From: Rubidibacter lacunae KORDI 51-2
Lineage (GTDB): Bacteria; Cyanobacteriota; Cyanobacteriia; Cyanobacteriales; Rubidibacteraceae
Length of the DNA: 49,294 nucleotides
NCBI RefSeq assembly: GCF_000473895.1
Contig: NZ_ASSJ01000060.1
Coordinates: forward strand, 1-49,294
Direction: 5' to 3'
The notes beneath the pieces were generated by a model. It saw only the letters and a program-made list of their open reading frames with translations. It ran no database searches and was not told the DNA's origin. Shown here in pieces: positions 36,981 through 46,139 of the stretch. The position numbers and the translations under genes are program-made. Position 1 is the stretch's first letter; each line of letters starts with the position of its first letter.

Positions 36981-38999
36981 CTAACCGGCTGTGGCCGCCG
37001 GCTCGGTTTCCGGCACGCGTTCGCGAAAGCGAATCAAGTCCTGACGCGGGTCGGCAGCAATCACCTCCACTTCTACGCGATCGCCGAGGTTGACGTCGAG
37101 CTGAAAGCGATGTGGAAGCTCTAATCCAAGGTCTTCGATTAAGAGGATGCCGAGTTTCTCGTCCGGGCGGAGCCATCGTAAAATCAGCGCCTGCCAGGGC
37201 TGGTTGGCATGACGGCGCAAATACTCTAGGCCCCAGTAACGCTTAGTCTGACGCTCGACTTGAACGGCTTCGTAGGCCGCTGAGGCTGCACTTGAGGTAA
37301 TGGCTTGCACCTGTTCGGCAGTGAATGGTAACTCTTCACCCCGTAGATGCGCTTTGAGCTGAAAATGCCCCAATAAGTCGATATAGCGACGGATTGGAGA
37401 GGTCACTTGTACGTAGACATCGAGTCCGAGACCGGCATGACGAGCAGGCACGATCCCCATCTCGCTGCGGGTCATGCAGCCGCGCACGGCACAGTCGCGT
37501 ACGGGTCCGGCTGGTAACTGCAACAGTTCGTCCTCCGAGGGCAGCTCCGGCTGCGGCTGCCCGCGAAACGGCATCGTTACCTCGCGATCGCGAGCAAAGC
37601 GTCCGGCGGTTTCCCCAGCCAGGATCATCATCTCGGCTACGAGCTGGCGCGCGCGCGACGCATCCAGTACTTGAATGGCAATCTGTTCCTCGGCATCGAC
37701 CTTGATGACGCATTCGGGCATGTTGATTTCGATCGAGCCTTGAGTCTGCCGCCACTGCCGCCGCCGTTCGGCACCAGCCGCTAGCGACGCAATTTCCGGC
37801 TCGGCACGCAGTCCCAACTCCAGCATCTCGTCCACGTCGTCGTAGGTGAGGCGATAGGTCGGCCGCACCAAGCTGGCGTGGATCTCGTACTCGGCGATCG
37901 CGCCGTCGTCGTCCAAAATCACGCCAAAGCTAAGCGCCGGACAAATTTGCCCTTGGACCAGGCTCATCGGTCCGGTTGCTAGCTCGGCCGGAAACATCGA
38001 AATCGTGCCCGTTGGCAGATACAGACTCGTGCTGCGGCGACGCGCCTCGCGATCGAGAGCGTCTTCGGGCACCAACAAGCGCGTTGGGTCGGCAATATGC
38101 ACCCAGATGCGTTCTCGACCGTCGTCGAGTCCCTCCACGCTCAGTCCGTCGTCGATCTCGCACGTGCTTTCGTCATCGATGGTGTAGAGCTTGAGATGGG
38201 TCAAATCCAACCGATCCCCATCGGAATCGGTTGGCAGAGTTGCGAGCGTTTGCTGCGCCACGTCGAGTACCTGGTGCGGAAACTGCTGCGGATAAGCGCT
38301 GCGGTGCAGAAACAGATTCTCGTGCTCGCTCCAGACGCGCAAGTCAACCAACAACTGCAGCGCGCCTTGAGGAGTTGGGGCGCGTTCCACGTCGCTGAGG
38401 GTCTCGCGCGCCACGCGCACGTCCTGTTCGGGATGCAGAGCAAACCGCGCCAGCGCGTCGAAGCGGGCGCGATCGCTGTCGGTCCAGCCAACCAATTCGC
38501 CAGCAAGCGCGCCGCGGATGCGCTCTTGAAACTCTGCTTTCTCGCACCGCCGCTGGGCTTCGACGGCACTCTGGTGCTTGAGTTCGGTCACTTGCGCGGA
38601 CGAGCGCGGCTCGTAGGTCTCGCCCTTGCGCTTGAAGTAAAACTTGTCGTCTGCCAAAAGCACGTGAGCGGCATAGCACTGCTCGGGTTCCTGGCTGGAA
38701 AATAGCAGCACGGCCAGCTCGGACGGTCCAACCGCCTCGCCCGTTTCTGACAGCAGCTCCCACGCCACCTCCAAATGCGATGGCTCGAGATAGGGTTCTA
38801 CCTGAGTGAGGAAGGTCTCGATCTCTGCGGCATGCTGCGGACCGCCCTCGACCTCGTATTCGACTTGGCGGGGATGCAGCGTGTGCGATTGACCGCGCTC
38901 GTCGATCGCGACCCACTGCTTCTTGCCCTCGGGACGCTCGACAACAGCAAGCCGGCGCTCGCCGCGCACGCGAAACTCAACTAGCGATCCTTTCTGCAC
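36981..38999 (-). CDS. Ribonuclease II/R family 3'-5' exoribonuclease
   Basis: A 672-residue hydrolytic exoribonuclease. An N-terminal region of about 240 residues precedes the RNB catalytic domain, which contains YTIDDESTCEIDDGLSVEGL with the aspartates that bind the two metals, HIADPTRLLVP, and the later VTSPIRRYIDLLGHFQLKAH. A C-terminal S1-like domain ends the protein (GDRVEVEVIAADPRQDLIRF). It degrades mRNA and structured RNA from the 3' end. Start: GTG at 38997-38999, behind AAGGATCC. Its length lies between RNase II and RNase R, so the exact name is left open. It sits downstream of rpsR, a common cyanobacterial order. Confidence 0.92.
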   Translation of the reverse strand: MQKGSLVEFRVRGERRLAVVERPEGKKQWVAIDERGQSHTLHPRQVEYEVEGGPQHAAEIETFLTQVEPYLEPSHLEVAWELLSETGEAVGPSELAVLLFSSQEPEQCYAAHVLLADDKFYFKRKGETYEPRSSAQVTELKHQSAVEAQRRCEKAEFQERIRGALAGELVGWTDSDRARFDALARFALHPEQDVRVARETLSDVERAPTPQGALQLLVDLRVWSEHENLFLHRSAYPQQFPHQVLDVAQQTLATLPTDSDGDRLDLTHLKLYTIDDESTCEIDDGLSVEGLDDGRERIWVHIADPTRLLVPEDALDREARRRSTSLYLPTGTISMFPAELATGPMSLVQGQICPALSFGVILDDDGAIAEYEIHASLVRPTYRLTYDDVDEMLELGLRAEPEIASLAAGAERRRQWRQTQGSIEINMPECVIKVDAEEQIAIQVLDASRARQLVAEMMILAGETAGRFARDREVTMPFRGQPQPELPSEDELLQLPAGPVRDCAVRGCMTRSEMGIVPARHAGLGLDVYVQVTSPIRRYIDLLGHFQLKAHLRGEELPFTAEQVQAITSSAASAAYEAVQVERQTKRYWGLEYLRRHANQPWQALILRWLRPDEKLGILLIEDLGLELPHRFQLDVNLGDRVEVEVIAADPRQDLIRFRERVPETEPAATAG

Positions 39000-39116
39000 C
39001 TCGGATCCTTACGGGATGGCGAACTGAATTCGATCTCCAGTCTATCGACCGGGTTGCAGGCGAACGCGCTGGAAATCGGGGACGACACGCTCGCAACCGC
39101 AAAGTGAGGGCGCGAG

Positions 39117-39332
39117 TTAGCCTTCGCTATCGACGTACGGCAGCAAAGCAAGCATGCGCGCGCGCTTGATGGCAATGGTGAGTTCGCGCTGCTGGCGGGC
39201 CGTTAAGCCAGAAATCCGCCGTGGGAGAATCTTGCCGCGCTCGGTGATGTACTTGCGGAGCAAATCGACATCCTTGTAGTCGATCGGATCGCCGGGTTTG
39301 ATCGGCGAAAGGCGCTTGCGGAAATAAGCCAT
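39117..39332 (-). CDS. rpsR: 30S ribosomal protein S18
   Basis: A 71-residue ribosomal protein with the S18 core [40 protein letters not shown] and [10 protein letters not shown]. Length and sequence are normal. It lies between rpmG (111 bp upstream) and the RNase II/R gene (117 bp downstream), the usual cyanobacterial cluster. Confidence 0.98.
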   Translation of the reverse strand: MAYFRKRLSPIKPGDPIDYKDVDLLRKYITERGKILPRRISGLTARQQRELTIAIKRARMLALLPYVDSEG

Positions 39333-39443
39333 CGTTTGCTGTCGAGTATTGCTAATACAGTTGCGGTGTGCGGTCGTGCGTTTGCTAGCACGGAGCTGGC
39401 GTCCGGCCGCGCGGCAGATGCCGTCGTTGCCGTCCGGTTGGCG

Positions 39444-39638
39444 TTACTTAGTTTCTTTGTGGATGGTGTGCTTGTTGCAGCACGGGCAAAACTTTTTGAG
39501 CTCCATCCGCGCCGTTTGATTGCGACGGTTCTTTTCGGTGGTGTAGCGCGAGACGCCGTTCTTCCGCTTATTCGGGTTCGTCCGGCACTCGGTACATTCC
39601 AGAGTGATGATGACTCTTACGCCTTTCTTGCTTGCCAT
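39444..39638 (-). CDS. rpmG: 50S ribosomal protein L33
   Basis: A 64-residue ribosomal protein beginning [20 protein letters not shown]. The zinc-ribbon cysteines are retained: CTEC near the start and CPCC near the end ([17 protein letters not shown]), so this is the zinc-binding form. It is followed by rpsR and lies 45 bp after the RDD gene on the same strand. Confidence 0.98.
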   Translation of the reverse strand: MASKKGVRVIITLECTECRTNPNKRKNGVSRYTTEKNRRNQTARMELKKFCPCCNKHTIHKETK

Positions 39639-39683
39639 GACACGCGACTACGGCCGTACCGCCATTTTTTGAGACACAAACAA

Positions 39684-40229
39684 CTATCTTTGCACGCGAT
39701 CGCTGAATAGTGCAACCCAGCGCCGCACGCGCACGTCAAGGGAGAATCCGCGCTTCGTCGGGACCACGAGGGTATTGGCGAGGCGATCGTGCAAGGCCAG
39801 CTGGTTTTCATCGGCGATTGCCACCACCAAGTCGGCAATGAGCGGCGAGATCAAGATCGAGAAGGACAAACCGTTGGGCAACCCATACTCGATGCCGAAA
39901 ACGGCAAGGTAGCCCGCGATCGCCAGCGCGCCTTCGCGCTTAGCCAGGTCGATTAGGTCGGGAATGCGCCGCCGACGCGGGTCGATGACGATCAAATCGA
40001 ACGCCCAGCGCCCGAGGCTTTGACCCCGCCAGCGCGCCACGACGAGAACGCGCAGCACCATCCAGCCGGTGAAGAAAACGACGAACTGAAAAAAAGGTAG
40101 CGCTGCCAGCAAGCTGACAAACCACACCGCACAAAAGTCCAGCAAAAAAGCATAAATCCGGCGCAGAATCGGGGCGCTGGGATAGTGCTGGGGTGGGCGG
40201 CGGTCGCGCATGAGACGTTTGGAGCGCAA
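39684..40229 (-). CDS. RDD family membrane protein
   Basis: A 181-residue protein with the RDD domain: RRIYAFLLDFCAVWFVSLLA (helix 1 with its Arg and Asp), WRGQSLGRWAFDLIVID, and a later helix pair ending HDRLANTLVV. RDD proteins have been linked to ion exchange, but their roles are mostly unknown. Start: a TTG at 40227-40229 has AAGGAG five bases upstream and is preferred; an ATG at 40209-40211 is the alternative. It is the first gene of a run leading to rpmG and rpsR. Confidence 0.85.
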   Translation of the reverse strand: MRSKRLMRDRRPPQHYPSAPILRRIYAFLLDFCAVWFVSLLAALPFFQFVVFFTGWMVLRVLVVARWRGQSLGRWAFDLIVIDPRRRRIPDLIDLAKREGALAIAGYLAVFGIEYGLPNGLSFSILISPLIADLVVAIADENQLALHDRLANTLVVPTKRGFSLDVRVRRWVALFSDRVQR

Positions 40230-40432
40230 GGTAGCTCCTTAACTTTAATTGACCTGCCGTGCGAATGGTGCATTGGGACTGAATCCCGCACCAAGCCATT
40301 GCCACATCCGAATGGTGAGGGGCGGCAGCGATCGCCGGCCGCGGTGCAGATCGCTGCTGGCTCGGATCTAAATCGAGCGAGCAGCGACTGGTCTGGCGAT
40401 CGAGCCTGCTCGAAGCGGCGGCTGCACCCTGG

Positions 40433-42145
40433 TTATTCCGTCCCGACCAACCGCAACGAGACCGTTGCCTGCCTTACGTCATCCTGGCTGCCGCGACTGC
40501 TGAGCGCCACTGCACCGAGATGGTCGAATAGGGGTTGACCGGCTAGTTCGATCGCTCTCAACAGAGGCAGTTGCTGCTCTAGGTTTGCACGACTGCCGCG
40601 CCAATCGAGGTATAAATAGCCGTCGTTATCATCCGGTAGCGATTGGATGGCGTCCTGAAAGGTCGCACGAGCGAGCAGCGAGTCGGCTTCATCGTGGCTC
40701 ACCTGCGCAATTGCTGCCAGCGAACTGGCCAACACCACGTAATTACCTACCGTTATGCGGACGCCCTTAACCCGCGCGTCGAGCTGCAGTCCCGCTTGGG
40801 TGTGCAAGTCGACGGGTGCGGCTGCCTGAAGCTGCGTCCAGGCCGTCACTGCCCGGCCGTCGAGCGAAAACGTCCCGATGCCCAAACCGCCATCTGCTGC
40901 TGCGCGGTCGATGCGGGCGATTGCAGCCGCGGCTGTAGCCTCTGGGTCGTCGGTCGGCACTTTCTCCGCAACAAAAATCCAGTCGCCCTGACTATCAGAG
41001 GTGCTCCCCGGCAGGAGCGCGAGAGCATACTCGCCGTGCACCCAGCTAAAAATCGCCTCGGGCACGTCAAGACCGACCCCATCCTGCAGGCGATCGCGCC
41101 ACTGCCCTAGCAACTGCGCCACCGGACTGGCAGGAGCGAAGTCGGCATCCAAATCCGCCCACAACTGCGCCAAATCGGACCCCGCGATCGCAAGGGTACT
41201 GCCGGCCGGGACGTAGCGGAGTGCGCCTACGGGTTCGTGCAGGGCAGGAGCGCGATCGCCGGGCGTGCCGATGCCCTGCAGCGCGGTTTGTGCGCTCACT
41301 CCAAATGGATTGACCGAAAGCGCCACGGTTAAGGTTTGCTCGCTTTCTGGTGGCGCGAGCGCCGGCTTGCCGGCCAGCCATGCGGCGATCGCCGGCACAT
41401 TCGCGAAAACTTCGCCGATGCGAGGGGTAGTGAGCGTTGGTAGGGCATGCTGGTAGGGTTTCGAGCCCAGTAAGTTCAACGCGGGCACTTGCACGTCAGT
41501 GAGAGCCTCGCGCAGCACTTTGGGATGGTTGGCAAACAAGACGAAGCGATCGCCGACAACGGCACTGGCAAGGGCGTCCGAGCCCTGATATCCGGGCACG
41601 GGGCGGCGATAAATAATGTTGGTGCCCTTGTACTGCTCGAAAACCAAATCCGTCGTTCCCGCGGCGGCTTGGCGCGAATAGTACGCCTGCAAAAACTCTC
41701 GGGCGCGATCGCCATTATCAGTGGTTGCCACCAGCAGGTATCCGGGCTGCACGCCGTTGTCTGGGTCGCGATCGTAATCGAGGCTGGTGACGGCGAAGGT
41801 CAGTTCTCGACCGAGCCACGGCTGAATATCCCGGGCGTAATTCAATCGGGTGCCGTCGAGGAGGTCGGCTTTGAGGCGTTCCAGTTCTCGATACGAGCGC
41901 GAGCGCTGCAGCACGGGCGCAAGCAATTGACGATAGGCGACGAGGCGATCGACGTCTACCAGCAACGACCCCATCAGCGGTGCTTGCCGGGGGACGAACA
42001 CCGCTGCTTCGGGATGTGCTTCGACGCCGCCGTCGCGCAAGTCGAGCGGACTGTCGCTCAGGATCCAGAAAACCCCGGCTGCCGCAATCGCTACCAGACT
42101 CAGCGCTCCGGCTGCCAGCACCAATAAAAACGAACGCAATTTCAT
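40433..42145 (-). CDS. DUF3352 domain-containing protein, membrane-anchored
   Basis: A 570-residue protein with an N-terminal anchor or signal helix (MKLRSFLLVLAAGALSLVAI) and a large extracytoplasmic domain. The DUF3352 pattern is seen in AAVFVPRQAPLMGSLLVDVD, GRELTFAVTSLDYDRDPDNG, GYLLVATTDNGDRAREFLQA and the repeat-like LRYVPAGSTLAIAGSDLAQL, LDWRGS. The family is widespread in cyanobacteria and without known function. It is separated from the RDD gene by 203 bp and likely transcribed on its own. Confidence 0.88.
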   Translation of the reverse strand: MKLRSFLLVLAAGALSLVAIAAAGVFWILSDSPLDLRDGGVEAHPEAAVFVPRQAPLMGSLLVDVDRLVAYRQLLAPVLQRSRSYRELERLKADLLDGTRLNYARDIQPWLGRELTFAVTSLDYDRDPDNGVQPGYLLVATTDNGDRAREFLQAYYSRQAAAGTTDLVFEQYKGTNIIYRRPVPGYQGSDALASAVVGDRFVLFANHPKVLREALTDVQVPALNLLGSKPYQHALPTLTTPRIGEVFANVPAIAAWLAGKPALAPPESEQTLTVALSVNPFGVSAQTALQGIGTPGDRAPALHEPVGALRYVPAGSTLAIAGSDLAQLWADLDADFAPASPVAQLLGQWRDRLQDGVGLDVPEAIFSWVHGEYALALLPGSTSDSQGDWIFVAEKVPTDDPEATAAAAIARIDRAAADGGLGIGTFSLDGRAVTAWTQLQAAAPVDLHTQAGLQLDARVKGVRITVGNYVVLASSLAAIAQVSHDEADSLLARATFQDAIQSLPDDNDGYLYLDWRGSRANLEQQLPLLRAIELAGQPLFDHLGAVALSSRGSQDDVRQATVSLRLVGTE

Positions 42146-43082
42146 GTTCCTATCGCACGCAAGCTCACAAGTAGTCTATACGGTTGCCGCGGGCCCGTCG
42201 CTGACGGGCGGACCGCGATCGCGCAGCAAATTCATCACTAGCGCGTCGAATAACTTTATTTGAGGGAGAGAGAAGCGGGAGATACGCGCGCAGTCGGCAG
42301 CTGCAGCCGCGCGCGTTGGACGATCGCCTAGAAGGCGGACAAATCGACTTTGGGGGCGCCATGCCTTGGTGAGGAGTGGAGCGCGATCGAACGCGTTAAC
42401 GGTGCATGGCTGCGGGGCTACCGAACCTAAGTGCGGCTTGAAGATCGCGCGGGCTCTCGTCGATAACCTTTTGTGCTTTGGGCGAGAACGGCGAACCTAG
42501 TTTTGCAGCGACCTAGCTCGATTCGGCCGGTCGGCTCGGATGTTGTAGGAAGCCTCGCGAAACAGCAGTTGCCAGGCTCGTCCGCCGGATCGTGCTATGG
42601 GGACTAAGCCAGGCAGCGCGCGTTTCGGCATCACCATCGGGGGGTTGACATGGGTAATATATGGCATCGAGGCCCATGGCTAGTAGGCGGTCTAGGTCGC
42701 CCGGTAGCGGTCCGAAGCTCTGAAGGTTGAAGACATGGCGGACGCGCGCGTAGATCGCGAGGTCGGCAGCAGTTGCAATTGCAGTTGGAGGAAAAGGATT
42801 GCAGCAACCACAGGTGGGGTTGCTGCACCGGTCGATAAGAAACCAACTGGCGATCGCGCTTCAGTGACGCTATAAGCAGGCAGTAGGAGCAGGCAGTCGC
42901 GAAAACCCGAGGATGAAAACTCCGCACAGGGCTCCCAATTGTCGTAGCATGATTCCCTTCCGGCAGTGACACGTCCAGTTTTGCCAAGCCGTTCTACCGC
43001 CTTCGATTGCAGCTGGTTAGACCGTCGGAGCAAACATAAACTGTTCCAATTAGTGGCTGCTAGCAGTTTGTAACCTCCGGCT
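42146..43082. other. 940-bp gap with possible decayed coding sequence
   Basis: No intact gene is supported. On the minus strand a frame from about 42960 to 42513 reads MLRQLGALCGVFILGFSRLP, two stops, then RCSNPTCGCCNPFPPTAIAT and FGPLPGDLDRLLAMGLDAIY before a stop. It could be a decayed secreted protein or chance coding; no family is recognised. GCGATCGC palindromes and short repeats occur around it. Confidence 0.3.
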
Positions 43083-43865
43083 ATGATGGCGGTCGATGTG
43101 GCAGGCGATTCGGAGAGGCAATTGGGTACGTTGCAATCGGGAATCTTGTATGGCGTCAGTGTTGGTCCGGGCGATCCAGAACTGATTGCTATTAAAGGCG
43201 TTCGTATTTTGCAGCAGGCAGATGTCGTGGCCTATCCCTCCGGACGCGACGGCGAACCAGGATTGGCCGAGCGGATCGTAGCACCGTGGTTGCAACCGAA
43301 ACAGATCCGATTGCCGCTGTACTTTTCCTTCGCCCGCGTTCCAGATATCCAACAACAAGCGTGGACTGCAGCCAGCGACTGCGTCTGGGAGCATCTCAAG
43401 AGCGGGCGATCGGTGGCATTTGCTTGCGAGGGCGATGCGGGGTTTTATGGAACGTTCGCGTACTTATCGCAAACCTTGCGATTGCGTTATCCCGAAGCCC
43501 GTATCGAAGTCGTGCCTGGAGTCATCTCGCCGATCGCCGCCGCTGCTGCCCTCGGTATCCCGCTGGTGGCGCGCGATCGCAAGCTAGCGGTCTTGCCCGC
43601 ACTTTACGCTGTCGGAGAACTCGAGCAGGCGCTGGACTGGGCGGATGCGGTCGTTTTGCTCAAGGTCAGTTCGTCCTACGTGCAAGTGTGGGACATACTG
43701 CAATCGCGCGACTTGCTCGCCAGCAGTTGGGTGGTGGTGCGCGCCACCCAACCCGGACAAGAAATCCTCGCCGACCTGCGCGATCGCCGCGACCTGAAAC
43801 TGCCATACTTCTCGCTATTGGTCGTCCAAACGCGATCGCCAATAGGGCTTCATACCTCCCAATAG
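43083..43865 (+). CDS. cobI: Precorrin-2 C20-methyltransferase
   Basis: A 260-residue SAM-dependent methyltransferase of cobalamin synthesis (CobI/CbiL), adding the C20 methyl to the corrin precursor. The tetrapyrrole methylase fold shows GILYGVSVGPGDPELIAIKG near the N-terminus, VAFACEGDAGFYGTF with the SAM-binding GDAGFY, and EVVPGVISPIAAAAALGIPL. Two ATG codons stand in tandem at 43083 and 43086. It is followed by a hairpin terminator, so it seems monocistronic. Together with the CbiG-CobJ fusion it shows that the organism makes cobamide, probably pseudocobalamin as in most cyanobacteria. Confidence 0.94.
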   Translation: MMAVDVAGDSERQLGTLQSGILYGVSVGPGDPELIAIKGVRILQQADVVAYPSGRDGEPGLAERIVAPWLQPKQIRLPLYFSFARVPDIQQQAWTAASDCVWEHLKSGRSVAFACEGDAGFYGTFAYLSQTLRLRYPEARIEVVPGVISPIAAAAALGIPLVARDRKLAVLPALYAVGELEQALDWADAVVLLKVSSSYVQVWDILQSRDLLASSWVVVRATQPGQEILADLRDRRDLKLPYFSLLVVQTRSPIGLHTSQ

Positions 43866-43932
43866 GGGGGACGGTTCGGGAGGTGCTGGTTTTGGTCGAT
43901 GCAATTGTAAACAGTTTGGCGATCTCTTAACC

Positions 43933-43962
43933 GGCGCTCGCGCAGCGAGCGCCTTTAATATT
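43933..43962 (+). terminator. Intrinsic terminator downstream of cobI
   Basis: A perfect 9-bp stem (GGCGCTCGC / GCGAGCGCC, 43933-43953) with a 3-nt loop is followed by TTTAATATTTC. It is the strongest hairpin in the gap between cobI and dnaA. Confidence 0.7.
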
Positions 43963-44014
43963 TCTTTACATCTGTACCTTTTGGACTCTCAATAGTTCGC
44001 TTTATGGAGGTCAA

Positions 44015-44152
44015 ATGCCGCTATTGGTTCTCTTGAGCAGGAAATGGTGGTTATGCGATCCCGCACATGCGACCTCGATCCATCCGCGCCCGCAAGCGAC
44101 TGCCAGGCGGGCGATTGCCAGGTTCGGAGGGCAACTGAATTATTGGTATTGA
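44015..44152 (+). CDS. Possible 45-residue leader peptide ahead of dnaA
   Basis: A short frame starts MPLLVLLSRKWWLCDPAHAT four bases after a strong GGAGG and ends 190 bp before dnaA. The peptide is basic and matches no family I know. The good ribosome-binding site is the only support; it could be a leader peptide or chance. Confidence 0.22.
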   Translation: MPLLVLLSRKWWLCDPAHATSIHPRPQATARRAIARFGGQLNYWY

Positions 44153-44342
44153 GTGCTTCAAACCCTTGCCCAGAGGGAATTTGATGGAATGACGATCGCG
44201 TTGCAAGAACTTTGCAAAAGTCAATGTCGAGATCGTGAGGTTGCTTTTAGACTGGGGTACGCACTGGTGGCAGTGCCTCGGACGAGATCGTCGACTGAGG
44301 CGAACGGCCGTGCCCCGTCATCTCCCCTTCGCTGTCGTCCCG

Positions 44343-45686
44343 ATGTCCCCGCAGCAACTTTGGACTCAAGTTCTGTCCCAGCTTCGCGTGCAATTGCCCA
44401 GAGGCATGTATGACAACCTGGTTGCCAAACTCGTTGCAGAAGCGCTCACGACCGAGTGCCTGACGCTGTGCGCTCCAGATCCCTTCACTCGCGACTGGCT
44501 GCAAAAGCACATTAGCGACAAGACCGCCGCTGCCATCCAGGAAGTTCTGGGTTATCCCTTGGCGGTGCGGATCGCTACAGCGGAAGACCTGCAGAGCGAA
44601 CCTCAGCCTCAGCTCGTTCCCGCAGTTCGCCCGCCCGCGCCAGCACCTATAGCGCGCGCGCGCGGCAGTCTCAACCCGAAATACACGTTCAAGCGGTTTG
44701 TCAGCGGCAACTGCAATCGCTTTGCTCATAGCGCAGCCCTGGCTGTGGCGGACAATCCCGGCAATTGCTACAACCCATTGTTCATTTGGGGTGGCGTCGG
44801 TCTGGGCAAAACCCATTTGATGCAAGCGATCGGACATCACCGGCTGAGCACCGAGCCCAACGCGACGGTATGCTACATCTCTACCGAGCAGTTCACCAAC
44901 GATCTCGTCGATGCGCTCAAGCACGATCGCCGCAAAGATTTCCGCGATCGCATCCGCTCTGCCGATGTGCTGCTTCTTGACGACATCCAGTTCATCGAGA
45001 ATAGCGAAGCCACCCAGGAAGAAATCTTCCACGCATTCAACACGCTTCACGAAGCGGGCAAGCAAGTCGTGCTCGCCTCCGATCGCCCGCCGGACCAGAT
45101 TCCTCGCTGTTCCGAGCGGTTGACCTCGCGCTTTGCCATGGGTATGACTGCCGACATGCAGATTCCAGACCTAGAGACGCGCATGGCTATCCTGCACAAA
45201 AAAGCCGAAGCCGAGCGACACTCGCTGCCACACGACGTTGTTGAATATATTGCCACGCGCCACACCGTTAACGTGCGGGAGCTCGAAGGCGCGCTAACCC
45301 GCGCGATCGCTTATTCCTCGATCGAGGAGGTGCCCCTGACCATCGAGGCGGTCGCGAAGTTGCTCGCCCCGGCCGTTCCCCGCCGGGTTGCGGTAACACC
45401 CGAGGCGATTTTGCAAATCGTCTCCGAGCGCTTCAGTGTTTCGATCGACGACATGCAAAGCAGCTCGCGCCGCCGGGAAATCGGCTTTGCCCGCCAAGTC
45501 GGGATGTACCTGATGCGGGAGCACACGGATTTAAGCCTGCCGCGGATTGGTGACGTTTTTGGGGGGAAAGACCACACAACCGTCATTTACAGCTACAACA
45601 AAATCCGCGACCTCCAGCAAACCAACCCCGAACTCTCTCAAATCCTCCGCCTGCTGACCGAGCGCATTGCCCTCGGCGATCGCTAA
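44343..45686 (+). CDS. dnaA: Chromosomal replication initiator protein DnaA
   Basis: A 447-residue initiator. Domain I (MSPQQLWTQVLSQLRVQLPR) is followed by a short Pro-rich domain II. The AAA+ domain III has YNPLFIWGGVGLGKTHLMQA (Walker A), VLLLDDIQFIE (Walker B) and the Arg-finger region SERLTSRFAMG. Domain IV carries the DNA-binding signature LPRIGDVFGGKDHTTVIYSY. The ATG at 44343 gives the canonical start; the frame is open back to 44235. Domain I lacks the WIKTA-like motif usual in the family. No DnaA box (TTATNCACA) is visible in the flanks, so this is probably not the origin. Confidence 0.95.
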   Translation: MSPQQLWTQVLSQLRVQLPRGMYDNLVAKLVAEALTTECLTLCAPDPFTRDWLQKHISDKTAAAIQEVLGYPLAVRIATAEDLQSEPQPQLVPAVRPPAPAPIARARGSLNPKYTFKRFVSGNCNRFAHSAALAVADNPGNCYNPLFIWGGVGLGKTHLMQAIGHHRLSTEPNATVCYISTEQFTNDLVDALKHDRRKDFRDRIRSADVLLLDDIQFIENSEATQEEIFHAFNTLHEAGKQVVLASDRPPDQIPRCSERLTSRFAMGMTADMQIPDLETRMAILHKKAEAERHSLPHDVVEYIATRHTVNVRELEGALTRAIAYSSIEEVPLTIEAVAKLLAPAVPRRVAVTPEAILQIVSERFSVSIDDMQSSSRRREIGFARQVGMYLMREHTDLSLPRIGDVFGGKDHTTVIYSYNKIRDLQQTNPELSQILRLLTERIALGDR

Positions 45687-45791
45687 CCAGACGATAGGCA
45701 AATCCTCCGGGGAGCATCGCGAGCGCTCGGTATCGATCGGGATTACAACCTAGAGCTGATAAATGGCTGTGCTATATTAGGAGCCGTTATC

Positions 45792-45865
45792 CGGGGCGTA
45801 GCGCAGCTTGGTAGCGCACCACTTTGGGGTAGTGGGGGTCGTGGGTTCAAATCCCGCCGCTCCGA
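45792..45865 (+). tRNA. tRNA-Pro (anticodon GGG)
   Basis: A 74-nt cloverleaf. Acceptor CGGGGCG (45792-45798) pairs with CGCTCCG (45858-45864); D stem GCGC/GCGC; anticodon stem CCACT/AGTGG around loop TTGGGGT, giving anticodon GGG at 45826-45828; T stem GTGGG/CCCGC with loop TTCAAAT. The discriminator is A and CCA is not encoded. A TATATT box at 45773-45778 is a plausible -10 element. A terminator hairpin follows. An integrase remnant begins 144 bp downstream, suggesting that the 3' end of this gene served as an attachment site. Confidence 0.95.
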
Positions 45866-45870
45866 TATAT

Positions 45871-45905
45871 GCAAAGCCCTCTCGTTGAGCGGGCTTTGCG
45901 CTTTT
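45871..45905 (+). terminator. Intrinsic terminator of tRNA-Pro
   Basis: GCAAAGCCC (45871-45879) pairs perfectly with GGGCTTTGC (45891-45899) over an 11-nt loop, followed by GCTTTTC. It starts six bases after the tRNA. Confidence 0.85.
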
Positions 45906-46008
45906 CGAACACCATCTTGAGGTGCTTATAGACCAGGGTGAAACCCACGCTAGTTGGACCAGTTTTAGGCACTTTAGCTAGTATTTGGGTACGAAATGGG
46001 TATGAATT

Positions 46009-46139
46009 ATGCAAACAACTACCCGAACGAAGTCGCCCAAATGCAACGTGTCTATCGAGGAATATCTAGGTCGTTTGCGATTAAGGCGGCGGCTTCAGGG
46101 GAAACTATACACTTTTCTATCGGATTACCAGATTCTAAG
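46009..46139 (+). pseudogene. N-terminal remnant of a tyrosine recombinase (integrase)
   Basis: From the ATG at 46009 the frame reads MQTTTRTKSPKCNVSIEEYL, then GRLRLRRRLQGKLYTF, and after a one-base loss in the T run near 46113-46116 it continues in the next frame as SIGLPDSK. This matches the start of cyanobacterial phage-type integrases (VSIEEYRGRLRLRW...GKRYTLSIGLPDSK). Everything after about 46139 is gone, replaced by what looks like an insertion-sequence end. Its place 144 bp from a tRNA gene is where an island integrase normally lies. Confidence 0.7.

Noticed and set aside
42631-42987. Minus-strand frame of 118 codons between DUF3352 and cobI
   Set aside because: Its residues are rich in Arg/Pro/Cys with no pattern; another frame of the same strand looks more protein-like and is reported instead.
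42146-43082. Cobalamin riboswitch ahead of cobI (and ahead of the CbiG-CobJ gene)
   Set aside because: I looked for the B12-box (GCCACTG type) and surrounding stems and found none.
43866-45791. oriC next to dnaA
   Set aside because: No TTATNCACA-type DnaA boxes or A+T-rich unwinding region are visible on either side of the gene.
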